Assembly (NCBI GenBank): GCA_013397455.1
Contig: VYZB01000014.1
Location: 1-64,000 of the forward strand
Length of the DNA stretch: 64,000 nt
Direction of reading: 5' to 3'
Origin: Crotophaga sulcirostris
Taxonomy: Eukaryota > Chordata > Aves > Cuculiformes > Crotophagidae
How positions within the stretch are numbered: position 1 is the first letter of the stretch; every line of letters starts with the position of its first letter. A program made the position numbers and the translations under genes. The notes under the pieces were generated by a model. The model made no database searches, was not told where the DNA came from, and saw nothing but the letters and a program-made list of their open reading frames with translations. This document shows, in pieces, positions 10,978-22,800 of this stretch.

Positions 10978-11320
10978 GTGTTGGAACAGGTCCAGAGGAG
11001 GTTACAAAAATGACCTGAGGGCTTGAGCACCTCTGCTATGAGGACAGGCTGAGAGAGTTGGGGTTTTTCAGCCTGGAGAAGAGAAGGCTCTGCAGAGACC
11101 TTATAGTGGCTTTCCAGTACTGAAAGGGGCTCCAGGAAAGCTGGGAAGGGACTTTCCGCAAGAGCCTGGAGTGATAGGATGAGGGGGAATGGCTTTAAAT
11201 TGGAAGAGGGAAGATTTCGATTAGACATTAGGAAGAAATTCTTCACGATGAGGGTGGTGAGGCCCTGGCCCAGGTTGCCCAGGGAAGTGGTGGCTGCTCC
11301 AAACCTGGAGGTGTTCAGCA
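10978..11320 (+). mobile_element. CR1 LINE 3' fragment
   Basis: CR1 segment with GAGGACAGGCTGAGAGAGTT and the TTAGACATTAGGAAGAAATT block. It lacks the terminal ATTCTATGA tail, so it is truncated at both ends. It occupies the place of the lost exons beside the CD1 alpha3 relic. Confidence 0.82.
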
Positions 11321-11486
11321 GGTCTTGGCCGGGCAGGATCTGCAAGTTGGACAGAGACAGAGGCAGAGTGCTGGTTGCCCCACACTACGGCCTATTCTGG
11401 GGGCTGCCCTGGATGAAGAGCCCCCCATTTCCATGGAGCACCATACACACTGTGGGGCCTGGGAGGTGCCTCTGTGCTTCCCTGCA

Positions 11487-11912
11487 CCCCACGGCACTGG
11501 GGAGCTCCAACTGTCCCATAAATTTCCCCAGGAGAGGAACTGGTGCTGGGCTGAGCCTGGCACTCCCCTGTCCTTCCCATCATCTTTGGTGGGGAACTCC
11601 ATCCCCATTCACAAATGGCCCCCGGTGCAGGAACAGAAATGGTGGGGGCCATCCTCTGCTTTGTCCCCGTTGTCACTGGTGTCCAGTGCTGGAATCTGGG
11701 TGCCTCTCCACACCCTGCAGTTTCTGTTCTCCTTTCCTGGGGTGCCTGTGCTGGGGGTCATGGCAGAACCGAAACCACAGCCAAGGGGAAGTTTGAGGGG
11801 ACACAGCCCAGTGACCTCCAAACACTGAACACCTTCCCTTCCATGGAATTGTCCCATGGGGAAGCAGAGGTGCTGCGGTGAGCTAGTGGGCCCAGAAACA
11901 GCTCCAGTGGTT
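11487..11912. repeat. tandem duplicated CD1 flank, copy B
   Basis: The counterpart of 5,388-5,884 in the same orientation. It lies just past the alpha3 relic and its CR1, which fits the upstream flank of a decayed third CD1 unit. Confidence 0.75.
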
Positions 11913-12039
11913 CCACTGCCCCAGCTGATGCTCCCCTCGGCGTCACCCAAGGGTTGTCCAGTTGTGCCACCTCAATGTCCACACAAATCCTGGCTGAACC
12001 ACCAGTGCTGGGATCAGAGGAGAGTTTTTGGCTGGTGGG

Positions 12040-12167
12040 ATGGCAAAGTGCAGCCATGGGGTGGCTGGTGAGGGGTGGGTAGTGGGAGGTGTCCCTGCTC
12101 ATGGCAGGGGGCTTGGAACTGGATCTTTAAAGTCTCTTCCAACCCAAACTTTTCTATGATTCTATGT
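12040..12167 (+). mobile_element. CR1 LINE 3' terminal fragment
   Basis: Short CR1 end: GGAGGTGTCCCTGCTCATGG, CTTCCAACCCAAAC and TTCTATGATTCTATG. The 5' edge is approximate. Confidence 0.8.
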
Positions 12168-12796
12168 TTGGCCCCACAGTTCTGTGAGGTGACTGTGTGT
12201 CCCCACTTCTCGCTGAGCAGCTGGCTGGCCATTAGCAGGCCCTGCTCGTGCAGGTCCATGTGGTCACTGACACCTCTCCTCCCCCTTTCCAATCTTCACT
12301 GTCCCCATTGCCACCACAGGTTGGGTGTGCTGGCAGTTCTATGGGAGGCTGCACTCAGTGGTGCACAGCCATTTCTTTTGGCCACTCCTTAGCCCCTAAA
12401 CTTTTCTTCTGCTGCTACTTCCTTCTTGTTTGTTCTGTTTGCTTCAGAATAGGTCCTCTGTGGTCCCTTTGGGGAAGCATCTTTTTGGCATGGTCTTATT
12501 CACAGGCACAGTCCCTTTCAGGTGTCCTTGCTCTTCCTTGCAGCAGCTCCTGCTGCTCTGACTGTGCTACTCCTTTTGCTGGGTTTTTACTTCTCTTTCC
12601 TAAATACGTTGCCACAGAAGCGCCACAAACTTCTCTTGTTCAAAGAAGGAGAGCTGACCGGAACCAGGTGTCATCAGCATAGGGCATTTCGGGACCTTCT
12701 TCCACAGAGGTCTCCCTGGTAGCATCCTCCTCCTCCTTTCCAGTTATGCCCAATATGATTCTTTACTGCAGCACAGTTACAATGGCTTAAAATGGA
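12168..12796. other. unassigned segment between two CR1 copies
   Basis: Single-copy-looking DNA. On the plus strand an acceptor-like CCCTTTCAG near 12,520 precedes a very hydrophobic frame (LLFLAAAPAALTVLLLLLGF). On the minus strand 12,180-12,292 reads MDLHEQGLLMASQLLSEKWG. Neither could be matched to a known gene; either may be a relic or chance. Confidence 0.3.
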
Positions 12797-13640
12797 TGAC
12801 GGGATGTCATCCAGAGGGACCTAGATAAGCTGGAGAAGTGGTCCTGTGTGAACCTCGTGAGGTTCAACAAGGCCAAATGCAAGGTCCTGCACCTAGGCTG
12901 GGACAATGCATGGTTTCAATACAGGATGGGGGACAATGTGATTGAGAGCAGCCCTGAGGAGAAGGACATGCGGTGCTGGTGGATGAGAAGATGGACATGA
13001 GTCAGCGATGTGTGCTCACAGCCCAGAAAGCCATCTGTGTCCTGGGCTGCATCCAAAGAACTGTGGCCAGCATGGCGATTGTTCCTCTTTGCTCTGCTCC
13101 TCTGAGACTCCCATCTGGCCTTCTGTGTCCAGTTCTGAAATCCCCAACATAAGAAGGATATGGAACTGTTGGAATGGGTCCAGAGGAAGCCATGGAGATG
13201 ATCTGAGGGCTATGTCTGTCCTCTGCTATGAGGACAGGCTGAGAGAGTTAGGGTTGTTCAGCCTGGAGAGGAGAAGGCTGTGGGGAGACCTTAGAGCAGC
13301 CTCCCAGTACTGAAAGGGGCTCCAGGAAAGCTGGGGAGAGACTTTTTACAAGGGTCAGTAGTGATAGAATGAGGGGGAATGGCTTTAAACTGGAAGGGGA
13401 AAGATCTAGATTAGACATTAGGAAGAAATTCTTCACAACGAGGTTGGGGAGGCCCTGGCCCAGGTTGCCCAGAGCAGTGGTGGCTGCCCCCTCCCTGGAG
13501 GTGTTCAAGGCCAGGTTGGATGGGGCTTTGAGCCCCCTGATCCAGTGGGAGGTGTCCCTGCCCATGGCAGGGAGTTGGAACTGTATTGGCTTAAGGTCCC
13601 TTCTGACCCAAACAATTCCATGGTTCTATGACTGTTTGCA
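12797..13640 (+). mobile_element. CR1 LINE, 3' part
   Basis: Starts in the RT C-terminal region (AGAGGGACCTAGATAAGCTG) and runs to the 3' tail near 13,632. Frames are broken. Confidence 0.88.
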
Positions 13641-13814
13641 ATGTTATTGGAGTTGGTGCAGTTACAGTTCAGCCCCAGCACAACCTGGTCGGCAGCTAAA
13701 ACACAAATAGTTGGACTTCAATTCTCTTCCCCCCGACTCCCAGGGAAAGAGGAATGGGAAATGAAAGGAAAAGACTTGTGTGTTGGAAAGTAAAACAAAA
13801 ATGAAGCTTTAATG

Positions 13815-13880
13815 AAATAATAATAATAATAATAACAACAACAACAACAATAATAATATTAAGACAATAATAAAATATAT
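13815..13880. repeat. AT-rich trinucleotide microsatellite
   Basis: (AAT)n, then (AAC)n, then (AAT)n runs, followed by AT-rich sequence. It marks the switch from the GC-rich CD1 region to AT-rich DNA. Confidence 0.85.
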
Positions 13881-14949
13881 ACAAATATATGAAATTGTAC
13901 CCCCCTTGATGACTACATCAGCAATGATGCTGCAGAGCAGGCACAGGGAAGGGTCAGGGTTCTGCCAGCAAAGCTGTGTTCGTTGCTGCCAAAGCCAATT
14001 CAGCAGCTTTTTGTTGCCCTGATACAAGAAGCAGTTACTGTTACAAAAAGTGGAACATTTTAAGCTAAAGTAGAGTTAGTTTTCTATAGAATTTGTTTTC
14101 TAACTCAGTTAAGTTCCATCTAAGTAACGGTATTTTTTGAAAGTTAGACAGACACAGACTGTCCCTCTGACAGCACGTTCTCCTGATAACATGTTTTTTT
14201 CAAATAGTGTTTTCCCAGACCCTGTTCAAAGAGAAATGGTAACCCCTTGTGCTACGTATGGTGTGTTCAGCACAGCTGTGTCTCCCTCTGTTGGCAGCCT
14301 TTCCCCATCTCAAACACAAGGTCAGACAGAGCTGGCTCCAAATGTTCCAATCAGCAGAGATTTGGCTGTTGTGAAGTTCAAAATAAAATTAAAATTAGTC
14401 CTTGGAAAGTAATAGAACATGCATAAGATTTCTGGGAAAATTTATACCTGTGCATGCAAGTGGGAAATATATTCTGTACCCAGCTCTTGTCTCGTTACGC
14501 AGGATTGATGGAAATCATTCCCTCACGCATCCAGCGCTCAATTAGAGGATGCTGCTTTCTGAAACTCCAGAATGAGTCTTAGAGAGTTTATTTGCCCACA
14601 GGTTTTCTGCACAGCTTCAGTCTGGAGGCCTGGGGTCTCAAAGCCAATGTACATGAAGTGGTAGTGTTAACCGTTTCTTTTCTTTTCCTCTCCCAGTGTT
14701 TGTGCCAAGGTCGGATGTTCCTTTCCATCCCACGTGAGGAGCAGTGGAACTGGGACCTGTGAAACACTTGTGTGATCATGCTTCGGACAACGGACCTATG
14801 GAGGGCATCCCCAGGGTGGAGGTGACCAGCGGCAACTGGGAGTCAGTGATGGACTTAGTTTCCTGCAAGAAGGCAGAAGGGCTGCAGCTGGAGTCAGCTG
14901 GGGCAGCAGGATGAGGACAGCAGGTGGGGGAAGACGGGGTGGTTGGCAA
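13881..14949. other. junction DNA, no gene recognised
   Basis: AT-rich sequence with only short frames (for example 14,137-14,412 plus). No splice-bounded exon or repeat family was recognised. The last 150 bases may be the 5' part of the next CR1. Confidence 0.35.
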
Positions 14950-15645
14950 TCATCAACCACATGAAGCTTAACGCAGGCAAGTGCTGATTCTGCACCTGGG
15001 ACGTGGCCCCCCCGCCTGTCTATACAGACTAGGGAACATGAGGCTGGAGAGCAGCCCCATGGAAAGGGATCTGGGCATTCTGGCAAGTTGGGCAACTGTG
15101 TCTGGGGATGCATCCAGCACAGCATTGCTAGCCGGGAGAGGTGATTGTTCTGCTCTGCTGCGCACTGGGCCTGCCCCACCTTGAGCACTGGGGGCAGTTC
15201 TGGGCACCAGAGGATAAAAAGGATCTAAAGCTACTGGAGAGTGTCCAGAGGAGGGCAGGGAGTTGGGGAAGGGTTTAGAGGAGAAGCATGTGAGGAGAAG
15301 CTGAAGTCACTTGGTCTGTTCAGCCCAGAGAAGAGAAGACTGAGGGGAGACTTCATCCCTCTCTGCTCTTCCCAGAAAGGAGGTTGTGGCGAGGTGAGCG
15401 CTCGTGTCTTCAACCAAGTGACAAGTTACAGGACAAGACGAAATGGCCTCAAGTTGCACCAGGGGAGGTTTAGACTCGATATTAGGAAAAATTTCTTTAC
15501 TGAAAGAGTGGTGAAGCGCTGGCAGAGGCTGCCCAGGGAGGTGGTTGAGTCCCCATCCCTGGAGATGTTTACAAGACAGGTAGATGAAGTGCCTAGGGAT
15601 CTCATTTATTAGGTTGGACTCTATGATCTCAAAGGTCTTTTCTGT
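14950..15645 (+). mobile_element. CR1 LINE, 3' part
   Basis: CR1 from the RT C-terminal region (AACGCAGGCAAGTGCTGATTC) through the 3' UTR, ending near CTCAAAGGTCTTTTC. The tail repeat is missing. This is the last CR1 of the dense cluster. Confidence 0.85.
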
Positions 15646-16657
15646 GTTCCCAGCCCTCGTTGCAGGATGATGTCCAGCCTGCAGGCAGGAAAGGTAGCTG
15701 AGGAGGTACCCAAGTCTGTGGATGTTGTTGGCAGTTTATGGACAGAGCAGCTCATCCATTTCCTTTCCAGGATGCAGACCAGACCTTGCTCTTGAAAGCT
15801 GGGAATTTAGTCTGGGAGGAAGGCAGGCAATGTTTCCTCATACTGCCCCAATATCTGGGTAAAAATCATGGAGGGAAGATGTACCCGATAATCCAGTCCT
15901 ATTTTATTGTAACCCTTAACCCTAACTCTAACCTTAGTTTGCCAGTGATTTGTCTGTTGACTTTATATATGTAATTTTAACTGTGTGTGCTGTTTCCGAT
16001 TATGTTAAAGTCAAGGCACTTAAGTTCTGTGGTTTTCCTCATTTTTCATTAGTCATTTCTGCTCATCTGGGCAGAGTGTCATAACAGAATTTCTGGTTAT
16101 GCTCTGACTTGAATGCTGTTGGGAGCAAGAGAGTTGATTCCCATTTTGATGAATGGGACACATTCTCCCATGAAGTTCTTGTTACAAGTGTTCCTTCACA
16201 CAGCTGCTTTGCTCTCTGGGCTGTGCAGACCACAGCTTTTTGGGGACGTGAGAAGGGGGAACTGGATTTCTATGGTAGCTGCCAATTCTTGAAGGCAGGA
16301 GCTTTCCATCCCATCTCTCATCCAGAAGGCCTGTCTCAGGGTTGTCTTTGTAATATTTTGTCTCCCCCTTTGCATACATTGAAGGGGGTCTAACTTTTGT
16401 AATAAGACACATTAAGAGCTTTGTTTTTCCTATAAGGGGGAAAATAAAACTTGAACTGATGAAACTCAGAAAAAGTAGCTGTTTCTTTCCTGCAACATGG
16501 CAAGAAATATCTGTGTTAACTGGCACTGAATTATAATCACAAGATATACTTTGCAACATTTAATTTCCCAGCGAATTAATGACTCGCCTAGATCAGCCTG
16601 ACCTTTCCATACTCATTAAGTATAATAATTAGAGAAACATTATTCCAAATCATACAC
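15646..16657. other. intergenic DNA between the CD1 side and the ACOX2 3' end
   Basis: AT-rich, no exon recognised. It holds a short telomere-like tract at 15,910-15,936. Confidence 0.4.
15910..15936 (-). repeat. short degenerate telomere-like tract
   Basis: The plus strand reads TAACCCT-TAACCC-TAACTC-TAACC, four imperfect CCCTAA units, lying in the junction between the CD1 cluster and ACOX2. At 27 bases it could be chance. Confidence 0.45.
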
Positions 16658-16663
16658 TTTATT
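16658..16663 (-). terminator. ACOX2: candidate poly(A) signal of ACOX2
   Basis: AATAAA on the minus strand, about 220 bases past the ACOX2 TGA (16882-16884). It implies a short 3' UTR of about 240 bases. Confidence 0.6.
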
Positions 16664-16881
16664 GGAACCTAAGATTTACAGAAAGGTAGTATGAGCAACT
16701 CTTATTAATGGGAAAGTAAATTTTGCAGACTGGGGTTGGCGAAGAATCTTGTTACATACTTGTTACAACTATGAGTAAGCAACTGATTATTAATTCTGAT
16801 CAGTCATTACTGATGCTTGATAAATGTCCTGCTGCACAAAGAACAGGAGGAAATGTGTGGTTTTCACTTAAATCATAGTCT

Positions 16882-19800
16882 TCATAATTTTGATAGTGTG
16901 TTGTGAAGAAGTGGCTTCAAATACTTCTCATAGGCTGGGCTTATCTGTTCAGAAAGAGAATGTTGAAGGGAAATAATAGTTCTTAAGAAGAAGGAAAAGG
17001 CTATAACTTTTTTCTTAAGGATGATCTCTGAAATACAGAAAGCCAGACTATTTAAAAAACCCAAAGAGCCAGCTACTTCAGCTATGCAAGGTCTCTTTCC
17101 CTACAGTATGTGCTGTCCTTCATAACAAGAACACAATACTGATTACCAAATAGGACAGCTTACTATTTAACTTCAAAAACCGTGCTTGAACTTGAACGTT
17201 TGCCGAAGGCAAATTTTGTGTTCAGCTGTAGAATTTCAAAGGGTTGCTGATTACCACAGTAAAAATGTCGTTTAAGGCAAAATGAGTTTTGAAACAGAGC
17301 AATAGCTATTTGCATAATGCAGAATTTTACATTAATCCACAATAAGAATGAATTAAGAAGTGAAAGTAAAAGTGCTAAAGACCACGAAGAATGAAATTGC
17401 TTTGTTTAACATCTGTACTCTTTCTGGTTGAACATATTATTAAGAAAAATAGATATTGCACTAGTAAAAACACCAGTGAATGGAAAATACCCTGCAATCA
17501 GTGGCTCTTGCAGCCATGTAGTGTTCCTCCATAATGTGTACACTATGTAAACAGACTTTTGCTTTTGCTTATTTTGTATGATGCTACCAAAACTACGCTA
17601 GTGGCACGTGACAGTCCAGCTCTCCGGTACAAGCTCCAGTACCTTGGGGGCTGTAATTCATTGTTAGATTAAAAGTCCGAGATAAGACTACAAGTGGCAT
17701 AATTGGAGTATCCCAAGTCATTGCTCAGAGTGAGACATAAGAATTAAAGGCTCTTATTTCACTTTTATCTGCATTACTTTTATTAGAAGAAAACCAAACA
17801 ATTTCTGCTCTGGCTAACATAGAGGTTGCCTGGCTGTAATCCAGCATCCATACCTGCTTGTTGGTTGGTGACTTCTGAGCCCACTCGTAAAGCCGTTGGT
17901 AAACCTGCCCATCATAACTGCCAAGTGCAGAATTCAAGCTTTTATCTGTGAAGTCAAAAGCATCCACTAATGGAACAGCATCCGGCCTGTGGAGTAGATG
18001 AATGACATTCATATTACTTAAGCTGGTATTGTTATGTAAGGAGGGAAAATATGTCAAAAGTAAACTTGAAAGTCAATTGTTTAGGTTCCTCAGTCTCAAA
18101 TGATTGTGCCAGTTTTTCCCCTTGCCTGCACTGTGGGGAAAATCCTACTTGTTTTAATTCCTCAGGGGCAAGTTCTACTAATGCCCTAAGTTGTCTGTAC
18201 TGCTGAATGGGTAATGGCAACATCTAGTAATTTCCAGGGGCCCATCCCTAATTCCCTAATTTACAACTCAATCTCCTCTCAGATGTTTCTTCAGCAGACA
18301 CTGCCGCTTCTTGTGTTTGGTTTTCATTTGAGTTTTTTGTTTTGCTATGTTTTTCTTATGCTGTATGTATCACAGTATCACAGTATCACCAGGTTGGAAG
18401 GGACCTCTGAGCTCATCAAGTCCAACCTATAAGCCAACACTAACACCATCTCATCACCTAAACCATGGCACTCAGTGCCTCATCCAGTCTTCGTGTTTGT
18501 CTTACAAAATGGAATAAGGTTGCTACTAGATTGATGTGAAGTGCTTTGCTGATCTCCACCCTTCATCTACTCTTAAGTATTTCTATTATCTCATATCAAG
18601 GTCTTCTACTCTTACAGTATCTGTAAGAACATGGCAATCCTGAACTGCACAGTCCTTGACAGCACCATCTAGTCCAAAAACCCATCTGGGAGCAGACAGC
18701 AACAGGTAACTAAAGCTTAAGGACAAGTATGCAATGTCAGCGTCCTCACCTAAGCAAGAGATGATAGTTTCTTTTTTCTCGTCCTCCCATTGTCCTGGGT
18801 GTAGGAAGTTGTGCTGGCTGTGCCCCACACCTGAGGTTACAGGGGTGCAAAATGGCTTGCTCAAACAATGGCATTTGCATCTACCAGCTCCTTTTTGGGA
18901 AGGGCTGTTTGGGCAAGGCTATGCTTTTGCTACAGACTGGGAAGGGTCTTTATACTTTCTACTAATTGCATCCTTTCTACTAATTGTAAACAACTGACTC
19001 TAATTACCCAGGTAAATAACCATTCAATTCTTGAATCCTGTTAACAAAGCATGGACTAACACTGAGAAATTGCAATGAATTCCAGAGACGACAACATATT
19101 AGGCTTTTGAAAAAGTTATGTTAAAGATTATTGCTTAACTTGAATTCTGTGGTAAGTTCTGAAAATGCTTGCTCTTTGGCTCAGTTCTATTCTGCTCTTG
19201 GTTATGGTGTATTCTTGTTTTTTTCCAGGAGGAATTTCACATACAGTAGCAACTCACTTCTCTGCACAATAAGTTAAATTTGTTTTTTAACAAACAGCAC
19301 TGAGTAGTGAAAGAAGAACCCTTTGTCAAAAAGCCTGTGTTAGTGTTGTGGTAAGTTAAAACCATAGCACATATCAGAATTCATGTAGACAGTAATAAAT
19401 GGTGTTGAGCAGATGCATCTGAACTAGCTGCAGGCAGGATTGTTCAGGCACCAGCTGCAACTCAGCCATGGCAACAGAGCAGGTTATATTAACTGTGGCT
19501 TAAGCAGATTTTGGCAGTATATGATCAGTGGCTGTGGCTGCCCCCTGCCAGTGCTGTTCCAACTACATATTTGCCTGCTTTTGCTCTACTGCAAATGGTA
19601 GAAAATGTTCAGGATTTCTTAATTTTTAAAAATTTTTTACAGAACTTTAATTTAGAGATTGCAGAGGAGCTGGACACTTAAGTCTGTTTTGCTGTGAAAA
19701 GGAGCTCTGTGTGTATGTTTCAATCAATTTCTAGTGCTGCCAGGCAATGAAAATAAAAACTGAGTGAGGTGAATTGACTTTGGAGATGTCACCATAGGTA

Positions 19801-22800
19801 CAACACCACCATTTTATATCTATCACAGGGACAAACTGAATAGCTGTGTATCTCCTCTCGTGCTAGAGTAGCTCACCGAATGACAGCCAGGAGGTCCAGG
19901 TACGATCCTGTGGCCATGTCCATCTGAGTTCCAGATATGTATCCGTCATGCAAGAAGACTCCTGCATTTGAGAAGATCCCATGTAATGCAAAGAGGTCAC
20001 AAAGATGTTTCATAATCTTCTGGATGCCAGCCGTGGCCTCGAGCTTTTCCACAGTTTCTGCAAAGTTTTTCACTGCAATGTAGTGGCAGTGGGCCTGGAA
20101 AACAAATGCAATCAACAGTGAATGCATCTCAAAATACTTTTAGTAGGCCAAGTGACTCAAACCTTCTCACAAAGAATATAAAACCCTTTCATTTCCCTGG
20201 CACTTTTCCAGTTTGTATTCTTCGTTTGCTGGTTGACCAGGCCTTTTGCATTCATGTCTTACAGCAACAGTAGAGGAGAGAATTGGGGGTGTAAACAGCC
20301 AACACTGGTATTTGTAAACTCTACAGAACTGTTTCAGAAACCATGGTGGTACTAAATATTTCTGAAGAATTGCCCACAGAGTTTGTGTGATGGAAACACA
20401 CGGGAATGTGCTTGTGTTGACTCCTAGCAATCGAATTTTGGTTACACATCAACAGGAGAAAACTCTTTTGTTGAAGACCTTGGGCTCATGGTACATTGGG
20501 CTCAGTATCCACAGGACTTCTGCTCTGAAAACATGTGTTGTCACAGAACAACAACTGAACTGACCTCTTATTTCTATGGCTTTAAGTAAACTGATAATTT
20601 CTGGGTCAGACACCAATAGAGTATCCAACTGCCAAGCTACAGAAATACTATCTGAAGTCCAGAGCAAATGAAGTAGGCTGACTCCACCTGTTCAAGGAGG
20701 TGACTCTTCTTATGCTGACAGAACTGTGGTGGCTGGTGGTGTTGGTATCTGTGCGGGTTCACTCCCCCACTGTACAGTTCTCCCAGCTGTGGGTGTAAGC
20801 ACAGCACACCTGCAATGCAGCTCTTCCTGCTGGCATGGTAAAGCAGTGTAGAGGCCAGCATGGTCTGCAAAGCCTGCCTGAGATGTGGGTGTCTACTTAA
20901 GTAATTAACCTGTGTGGAGTCTGCAGCAAAGCCATACCAGGCATCTGCGCCACTCAGCAGAGAGCTGGCAGTGTGAGTTCATGTAGCTGCCAGCTGTGTG
21001 AGTGAGTCTCCAGGGAAGGTATGGCAGAAGAAGTAAACACAGAATTGCCCCAATAAAGCAGCAGGTTATCAAGGTTTTAAAGCTATGGGGAAACTGCAGA
21101 GTTTTGGCTGATTCTTCCTCTTGCTGAAGTATCTAAGGAACTCTGGGAGCCGAAATCCTGCTTTCTGAAGAGTCTAGCAGGTATTTGCGCATGTTAGGCT
21201 CTTCAGAAAGAGGTTATTTTTGACTACTCCCATGTCCAGGTTCTCCTCCCTGTCTCTCAGAAAGAGCTGGAATCCAGCTCCTCCTCTGACGTGTGATCTC
21301 CCCTGCTCTTCATTTCAGAGACCTCAGCCACCCATTTGAGTGGGGGCAGGAGGGAAGAGCTTGTTGCAGAGAGCACTGGTCAGAGCATTTTCTAGAGATA
21401 ATCTCTACAAGGAACATTTCGCTTCAGTTTCATTCCACTAAGAATATACTTACATTTAAACAATTATTGGGAAAGTAGTTTTAAAAAGTCACTTTGTTTA
21501 TAGGAGCTCTCCTTTATTTAGATTTAGATTAGATCTTAGGAAGAAATTCTTCACGATGAGGGTGGGGAGGCCCTGGCCCAGGGTGCCCAGAGCAGTGGTG
21601 GCTGCCCCATCCCTGGAGGTGTTCAAGGCCAGGTTGAATGGGGCTTTGAGCCACCTGATCCAGTGGAAGGTGTCCCTGCCCATGGCAGGGGGTTGGAATT
21701 GGATGGGCTTTGAGGTCCCTTCTGACCCAAACTATTCTATGATTCCATGATTCTATGATTTTTGAGGCATTTACATGGTTTTTTTTAATCTTTTTCAAGC
21801 TTATAGCATTGGATATGTGCTGCTTCCACTGAGTCTGTGCAATTGAAAATGGGGGCTGATCCATGGCAGACAGGTGATCACAAAAAATACTGCTGCTGAG
21901 AGCAAGTCTTTGCTCCCTTACTCAGCGAGTCTTTGTTTTGAAAGATTATAACCATGCTCACTGGTATGAGAGGATCATTGCTGCCAATGGTTTTGAAAGG
22001 ATCCCAGCTCTTACTGAGAAAGAGTTTGAGTCATCAAGGACTTCAACTAATTGACTGACTACAAGGGGGCTGTTCCCTAATATGGAATCACCAAGATGGT
22101 ATCACCACAGTTAGGTACGAGTGGGCTTCCTTTTTCCTGTTAGGAGCGTCTTGCTAAGTCCATTTCAATTTGGGCTGGCTCTGGCTGAATTGTAGATTAC
22201 AGCAAGTACCATTGAATATTGAATTAAAGTAAAACAAGCCATGGATCTTTTCCAAAATCTTCCTGTCCTCAGTTTAGGAAGGAATGAAGTAATACGTTCT
22301 CTGTAACTGTAGAAATATATCACTTATATGCATATTAAAAGAGAGTTTGGGATTTTTTGAGATACTAAAATGTCAGTGGTTTTGGTTTTCATCTAAATTT
22401 AGGGCTTTTCTCCCCTCTTGCTTTATTTTCTGCTTAGTTCTGTACTAACTAAATCCTGTTTTGGGGAACAAATGCTGCTGTCCTTATCCTATTTTAGCTG
22501 AAAGCATACTGGTTGCCTAATCCATATTAACCAGGAGTTGCTTTTGTGCCTGTTCTTAATTTGACTTCGCTGATTTTTCCTTCAGTAGTAATTAGCATTG
22601 CATTTATCATTGCTTTTCCCTGCAGTCATTTTCCCTCATGAGAGCAGCAGGTGTAAGAATTACCAGGCATGCTTCACCCTTGCTGTGACTTTACCAGCTT
22701 TCAGTAAGGTGGCTTTGGGGAGACTTTCCTCTGGAAGCCAGAAATGCAGGCTTCCTATAACAAGTTGAGCGTTAGCTGGAGATGGTGGGTTCTTGTTGCA

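Noticed and set aside
15910..15936. True interstitial telomere
   Set aside because: Only four imperfect units; kept as a weak hint, not as evidence of a telomere.
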